Source: Castanea sativa (taxonomy: Eukaryota; Streptophyta; Magnoliopsida; Fagales; Fagaceae). From it: a stretch of 64,000 nt of DNA. A model generated the notes under the pieces. The model was not told the DNA's origin, did no database searches, and was given only the letters and a program-made list of their open reading frames with translations. The DNA is taken from the NCBI RefSeq assembly GCF_040712315.1, contig NC_134013.1, positions 2,143,001-2,207,000 of the forward strand, given 5' to 3'. A program made the translations under genes and the position numbers. Position 1 is the stretch's first letter, and every line of letters starts with the position of its first letter. Positions 58,367 through 64,000 of the stretch are shown piece by piece.

Positions 58367-61300
58367 ATGTCAGCATCAAAATCAATTCTTTCTTGCACCA
58401 GCACTCTTATTGGTGCCTCTCGCAGATACCAATTAATTCCAAATCCGTATCGGCTTCTGCTTATCTCAAAATGCAACGAGAAAAGGTCTTTTCTTGGAAC
58501 TGAACAGAGGTTACAGTTTCTCAAAACTGGGCTGAGAGAGCTGGCTGTCAGCAAAAGAAAGATGTACTAGTTTTTCACTTTTTATTCTTTGATTTTGCAT
58601 AACAATTTCTGGTGATTTTCATACAAGTATTTTCAGCTTTAAGTAATTCTATATGAATGTATTGGTGCAGGGATGTGGCTGTCTATAGCAGTATACCACC
58701 AGTACCTCCAATGCCATCTAATCCAGCTTCTCCTGGTCCATGGTAACAAAAATCGTATAATCTTTTTGATTTGTACTCTGTTTATTTCAATGTAAAATAT
58801 TTGCAAAGAGAAAATATTTTCATTTTAATGTGTTTAGATTGCATTTTTGAAAATACACCAAAAAAAGTACATTTCCGCAAAATGAAAGAATTTTACGATC
58901 TCACAACCACCACTTGGTCTAGCAAAAACCAACTAACCGCCACTCCACCAGCCACCCAAACCACCATCAAATCCACACAAGCTCTTCTTTTATCAATTCC
59001 CAACTCACCCATCCACTTTCAGGTACTCCCAATATATTAATTGTTAGGCACTGTGATTTTACACCCTATATAGAGCACTACAAAGTAATTGACGATACCA
59101 ATGATTCATTCAAACAATTTCAATAATTTGACCTCCCACTAAGGAGCTGTGCTATCCATCAATTTAAATTAATTGGTTGTGCCCATGGCTTATTCTGCAT
59201 TTTAGAAAAAGACCGCTTTGTACTATGGAACCCCTCTATCTAAAAATCTTTTACCCATCCTGAGCCTTCCATTAAGGCCACCCAACAACTCAACCATCAA
59301 TGGACCCACAAACCATTCCAGCCACCCAAAAACACAGCCACCCACTGTAACTCAAAAAGCCAACCACCCACCAAAACCATAAACCAACCAAAAAGCCAAA
59401 ATCAATAAACCCATGCAGTGGTAATAAAAACCAGATATAAGAACTAGTGGGTGAGTTGACGAAGGTGGAGGTAGATCCGGTATGATGTAGGATAAAAGAA
59501 TCAGTGGAGTTAGAGTCTAGGAAGCACGGACGCGGCGCCGGAGGTGCCGCACCCGCGTCCGACGCGGCGACGCGCGAGGGACGCCGCTGCTCGCACGTCG
59601 GGCCGCGTTGGCCACGTGTTTTCGTTTTTTCCCCAGCCGACTCGCGCCGACGCGGCTTGAATCGCGCTGACGCGGCGCCGATTCGGGCCGATTCGGCCAG
59701 AATCGGACTGTTTCGGCCATATCGGGCCGTATCGGCCGGCGACCGAAACGGCCGAAATAGTCCGAAAATCATGCTGCAACAGCCGAAATCGGCTCTAAAT
59801 GAGACCCAAAAACCCTAAATCTATCCTTCCTTAATTTTATTTTGAATATTTGTTACTTCTTTTGTGTTTTCTTTTTGGTTTTGTGTTGTGTTTTGTGTTT
59901 CTTGCTTTTTTTCTTTCTTTGTTTTGTGAATCAAGGCATAGTAAATTAGTACTATGTTTTTTAAGAATATTTTAATAGTAAAAATATATAGAAAATATAA
60001 ATAATAATTTTTTAATTGCCGAGTCCTGCCGCACCCGCACCCACCTTTTTCAAAAATTGCCGAGTCCCGCACCCGTACCCGTACCCGCACCCGCACCCGT
60101 GCTTCATAGGTTAGAGTCGGTGTATGGTCGGACCAAAAATAGAATCAGTGGATTTGAGTGGTTGAACCAAGAATCAACGGGTGGAGTAGGCGATGAGACC
60201 CGTCAAAGACGAGTGGTGCTGATGAACCTGAGAGTAATTTGGTGGCTCTGGTTTGTGGGGAGGGAGAACTTGAGAATGAGAAGGGAGAGATCGTGAAAGG
60301 GACTGACGTATTAGGGAGAGAGAGAGTATTGGGAGTGAGAGCTTGAGCACAAATGTAAAAAAATTTACCAAAATTTTAAGTGTAAAATAAAATATTTTAC
60401 ATAAATTTGCCTAGTTAATTTGGTTGATTGAAAATATTTTACTTTTAACTACATATTTTACGGCAAAACAAACACGATAAAATGGAAAAATATTTTTTTG
60501 AAAATATTTTATGCCAAAACAAACAGAGTAATATTCTATCTTTTTCTTTCCCTCTCCCTTGTGAGACAATAAAAGCTTATGCCAATATCGTTGCAGGTAC
60601 CCTTGGATTGTTCAACTGATAGCGTCATCAATTCTACGCTTCTTTGGAATCAAATTTGGGCCACTACTCAAGCTAAAACGTAAGGAAACTTAACCTGTTC
60701 TTCTCCATTTTGTCAATTATAATGTATATCTGCATCATTTATGCATCTTATAGTAGTCTGTTGAGGATCTATAATCGACCCCAAAATTTTTTGGGACTAA
60801 GGTTTACATTCATTGTTAATGGGATGTTTAATCTGGTGCTTGGATTTGACATACAGAGGAAGTTGATGCTGTGGTGGAGACCGCAGAAGAGGTGGTGGAG
60901 GTCGTAGAAAAGGTGGCGGAGGAAGTGGATAAAGTAGCAGAAGAAATTTCAGAGCACCTTCCAGAAGGAGGAAAACTTAGAGCTACTGCAAAAATTATTG
61001 AAAAAGTAGCAGAAAGAACAGCCAAGGATGCCCAGCTAGTAGAAGATGTCATAGACAAGGTCATACCGAATACCCTTTCTTTTTTTAAAGGCGTAGTGAA
61101 TAAGGCACCAATATTATCAAACTATAAATTGCATAATCTTTTATTATATTTTTGTTTCGTTATCTCTAGGGTCGATCTAGAATCCGCTTATTTTGCTAAA
61201 ACTAGAAACTTTTTGCTGAAAATATTGTAAATAAAGGTAAAAATTGGCTAAAATAGTATAGTGAGTCCTATGAATAGTACCAAAAAGTGCAGTAAGACCC

Positions 61301-62321
61301 ATGAATAATAGCAAAAATAAGCTGAATAATAAAATAAGTTGGCAAAATTTTTTTGTGAAACACACACTAATAAGTTTCATTAATCACTTCTCCTAGGCTA
61401 TGCAAAAAATGGACAGCTATAGTATTTGAATTGAAACAAATAGGGTTAGGATCAGCATTAACTGGGTCCATGTGATCCAGTTTGCTTGCTTCTGATCTCA
61501 GAGATGCTAGCTTCTTATTATTGTAGTCTTGTGGTTAGGTTAACTATTAGTCTCATGGTTATCAATAAGAATAATATTATATATAGCCTTCCAATTGTTT
61601 ATTTGTTTATTTTTCTAATTTTGTTTTCTAATGCGGTGCACAAGACAATGCCTGATAATTTCATTTGTTGTTGCCACGCAGTTTCGTAGAACCAAAACAT
61701 TTCTTAACAATGTTAATTTAGGTTATACATTGTATCACTTTTGGTTAATATCACATCATCAAATAGATTATATAAAAATACACTAGATGCACATAGATTA
61801 GATAAAAATAATAATATTAGATTATAGGAAATTTGGTATTCATGATAAGTATGAAGAGAAACGTGATCTAAACAAAAAAAAAAAAAGTGACAAAGAAATA
61901 ATTAAATACAATGTTATTGAATGATGTAACTTGAACCAAACTCATAGTCTCATTTTATGATTTAAATCTAAATTTAATGGTGTCAATTCTTCCTACAGTC
62001 ATATGTCCGTATTTCCCCCAATTTAACGGTAGGAATAAAGGGTGTTTGTTTTACAATTTGTTTATGGGAAGTTAATTGATCAAATACAATTTGCAGGTTG
62101 AAGCAGTGGAGAAGGAAGTGGAATCATTAATTGACCCTGTCATTGATCAAGTCAAGAAGACATCTAAAGAAGAATATAGCCAAAGTTGCTCCAAGAGGAG
62201 TGGCCTAGCGGTAAGGAGCCCACGCTCAATGATCCCTTATTCGAACCTTGGCGAGTACCGGGGATGGGAGGTGGGAGCACTCATGAATTGCGCCTTATTG
62301 CTAGCTCTCTTAGGGTGCTAG
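58367..62321 (+). CDS. Gene B: tandem paralogue of gene A with SINE-derived C-terminus
   Basis: Exons 58367-58563, 58671-58742, 60597-60679, 60857-61059 and 62097-62321 join in frame to 259 codons. Exons 2-4 have exactly the lengths of those in gene A. The N-terminus is basic (transit-peptide-like, residues 1-66), followed by a Pro-rich linker (about 72-88), a hydrophobic segment (WIVQLIASSILRFFG) and Glu/Val-rich helices (VEKVAEEVDKVAEEI, HLPEGGK). In exon 5, native sequence ends at residue 214 (KKTSKEEYSQ). A SINE then supplies 45 residues ending GALMNCALLLALLGC, whereas gene A stops after EENNLN. The new tail is hydrophobic at its end. Intron 2 is 1,854 bp because of nested transposons. 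Family not recognised; plastid targeting is inferred. Confidence 0.75.
58776..60528. mobile_element. TIR element in gene B intron 2 (TA target, Tc1/mariner-like)
   Basis: Inverted ends start ctctgttt-ttt and continue taaaatattt on both sides. TA flanks both ends (58774-58775, 60529-60530). Gene A intron 2 is short at this point, giving the empty site. The interior is ccaccac-rich and holds no transposase. A GC-rich element is nested at 59518-60109. The superfamily is uncertain because 2 bp repeats are weak evidence. Confidence 0.6.
59518..60109. mobile_element. GC-rich Mutator-like MITE, nested
   Basis: About 590 bp with a strikingly GC- and CpG-rich left half, bounded by inverted gaagcacgg and ccgtgcttc and flanked by a perfect 9 bp repeat (gttagagtc at 59509-59517 and 60110-60118). 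Short tandem runs of cgggtg/cacccg and gattcggcc-type repeats fill it. Long overlapping frames on both strands (up to 160 codons) come from the GC content and are not genes. Confidence 0.8.
61180..61375 (+). mobile_element. MITE in gene B intron 4
   Basis: Same family and strand as 6245-6470, and inverted relative to 35383-35565. Unit 1 intron 4 lacks it at the matching place (near 46510). Confidence 0.65.
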
Positions 62322-62474
62322 AGTGAGGTCTATGGCACCCCAGTCACAGTAGCTACAACTCAATCTAACATTCTCTAACAGGAAAGGTCTCTTATGGTCA
62401 CGCCCAAGGGGATGAGTCACACATGGCCGCCCCGTCCCCCTTTTTTGTTCATCAAAAAAAAAGAAAAAGCCAAA
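62178..62474 (+). mobile_element. SINE (family 3) inserted in gene B exon 5
   Basis: The element itself is 62185-62467, flanked by agccaaa on both sides. It has an A-box (TGGCCTAGCGGTAAGGAG, 62201-62218), a B-box (TTCGAACCTTG, 62240-62250) and an A-rich tail (62454-62467). After it the native 3' sequence resumes (attagacttggtg, compared with attagactgggtg in gene A). It lies in the sense orientation, so its first 137 bp are read as protein. Confidence 0.88.
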
Positions 62475-62609
62475 ATTAGACTTGGTGAAATACAGTTCTA
62501 GGGTAGGCCATGTGGTCCTTGACTTGTAATTTGTTGAACAGAAACTCAAATTAAATGAGACAATATTATTTATTCTTTCTCTATTTGTAACTTCAATTCA
62601 ATTTGAAAA
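62475..62609. other. Gene B 3' UTR region
   Basis: Closely matches the gene A 3' flank at 49755-49890. Confidence 0.6.
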
Positions 62610-62999
62610 GAATAAAGTTTAGTTACAAAATTAGTTGTACCCTTAGCCTGTCTTACTGAATATCTTTTTATTAGAGGTGAATTTTGACAAATCCACCATT
62701 GGATTACATCTTCTTATATTCTCCATGCTTGCAAAATTTTAAGAAAATTAAAGGTTAAAAACTATGCCATCAATAAATTGTAAATTGCAATTTTTTATAG
62801 TTTAAAATTATGCATAAAATATAAGTTTATAGATCATGTAGTAAATAATATATGATTGACATAAAATTTTACGTGTATACTAAGAGCATAAAGAAAATGA
62901 AATTCAACGGTTAGATTTTCAAAATATGTAGTAATATTTATTTTATTGAGTAAGTTTGTAACTTTAAGTTATAACCAATTTTGTAGCTAAATTTTGTCC
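62610..62999. mobile_element. Mutator-like MITE (aaagtttagtta family), copy 2
   Basis: Inverted ends (aaagtttagttac and gtagctaaattttg) are flanked by a perfect 9 bp repeat (atttgaaaa at 62601-62609 and 63000-63008). Unit 1 has the empty site near 49888. Confidence 0.8.
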
Positions 63000-63726
63000 A
63001 TTTGAAAAAACTAGAAATTTGAAAACCAAACTATTATGCGACTCTTGAAATTGAGGCATCAAAATTGTGAATGATTAAGATGTGAAAGATAAATAGGCAT
63101 AAAATCTGAGACATAATAAATACTCATTGCTACTTATAGAACACACATAAATGTGAACATTTGGTGATGGATTATCATATTTCCCTATGTATTGGATGAA
63201 TAATTGTAATTATTTTATATAAAAATTTTGGTGCATGAAATGAAAAATTTTATTTTACTATAATATCTTTGGGAAAAAAATATTTAATTATAATATTTTG
63301 AGCTAAGAGTCTTATAACTCAATTAGTTGGCAGCTATTCATAGTTTGAATTCTCTCTCCCCCATTATAACACTCAAATTATCAAAAGACTGATATTTTTG
63401 AAAATATTATGTGACCCATGAAGTTAGTGGAAAGTTTTCTCTTTGAAGGGTTAGAAATTTTTTGAGAGTTTGCCATTTTTTTTGTTGTTGTAATAATTCT
63501 TCACCATCATGCTCTATACTCAATGTGATATGAGTTGTTTGAATCAAATCTCATCAGACCAATAACTTTATTTTATATTTACTAGCGAAATTATGAGAGA
63601 AATTATTCAGTACATCCACCCTATAATATGACAATACATGTCCAAATTAATTCAAATCCTATTTACAATCTTAATCACACCATAAAATATATGTATATAT
63701 ATATATATATATATAATAGGAGGCAG

Positions 63727-63762
<36 letters not shown>

Positions 63763-64000
63763 CCTTGCCAACATCACTGGCAAGTGGTCGCTAAGCTGAT
63801 TGACTTTAGTCAGCTCTCGCAAAGCATCTTCATTATCATTGTCATTAGTAGTGGCATCTTCTACATGGATTGCAAATCAGTTTGAGTTAAATAAGATACA
63901 TATCTATAACCTTGAACTAAATAAAGATACACACCATATTCACTAAAATCTAGCAGGCATACCTAGGTCTTCACCAATTCACTAGGTACTGAGATCTCCA
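63000..64000. other. End of unit 2 and right flank
   Basis: To about 63680 it matches unit 1 (49910-50740). An (AT)n run (63690-63714) and an A-run of about 32 bases (63728-63759) follow. The last 240 bp show nothing recognisable. Confidence 0.55.

Larger units (their letters stand above)
51529..63680 (+). repeat. Segmental duplication, unit 2 (contains gene B)
   Basis: Direct repeat of unit 1, starting acagtagttattgagaatgg and ending near caaattaattcaaatcct. It carries its own insertions: two related MITEs, a large MULE, nested elements in intron 2 and a SINE in the last exon. Confidence 0.85.

Noticed and set aside
59290..59818. Overlapping open frames of 67-160 codons on both strands
   Set aside because: They lie in the GC-rich MITE, where stop codons are rare by composition; they have no domain and are bounded by a perfect 9 bp target duplication.
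62201..62250. Pol III A and B boxes suggesting a tRNA gene
   Set aside because: There is no cloverleaf or acceptor stem, and the element has an A-tail and target duplication, so it is a SINE. The same holds for 1622-1775, 26800-26964, 49097-49264 and 49310-49471.
1..64000. A multi-gene defence or biosynthetic system
   Set aside because: Only four host genes are supported (bHLH, RING-H2 and the A/B pair), and nothing links them beyond proximity.

Overview
This is AT-rich nuclear DNA from a flowering plant. The evidence is GT-AG spliced genes, a plant-type bHLH factor, an ATL-type RING-H2 protein, a plant L1-type LINE with an RNase H tail, copia remains primed by initiator tRNA-Met, tRNA-derived SINEs and many MITEs. 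It looks like a woody eudicot. The MITE and SINE types remind me of Fagaceae (oak, chestnut), but that is an impression I cannot prove from one window.

Layout. 1-7200 is gene-poor DNA with a SINE, the 3' end of a dead LINE and MITE remnants. 7589-9966 (+) is a three-exon bHLH transcription factor of subfamily Ia (bHLH96-like, 342 codons). 10000-21480 is intergenic, with a duplicated block at 16460-19300, one copy of which is split by a TIR element. 21816-22934 (-) is a single-exon ATL-type RING-H2 E3 ligase gene of 372 codons. 23000-29700 holds MITEs, a foldback element, a 58-60 bp minisatellite and two old SINEs.

From about 29718 to 63680 lies a direct tandem segmental duplication. Unit 1 is about 29718-50740 and unit 2 about 51529-63680. 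Each unit carries one copy of the same five-exon gene, called A and B here. The predicted protein has a basic, possibly plastid-targeting N-terminus, a Pro-rich linker, one hydrophobic segment and long Glu/Val-rich amphipathic helices. I cannot name this family. Copy A (34775-49759) has a 13.85 kb last intron that contains a full-length but dead LINE, a PIF/Harbinger-like element with a nested solo LTR, a rearranged copia element and two SINEs. Copy B (58367-62321) has nested DNA transposons in intron 2. A SINE has landed in its last coding exon and replaces the native C-terminus with 45 SINE-encoded residues ending in a hydrophobic stretch. A 3.8 kb Mutator-like element with a perfect 9 bp target duplication lies upstream of copy B.

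The two units carry different insertions, so each serves as the empty-site control for the other and the insertions can be dated as later than the duplication. I found no operon-like or defence-like system. The most notable biology is the SINE-altered exon in copy B, the intron swollen by nested insertions in copy A, and the Mutator-like element that may carry host sequence.
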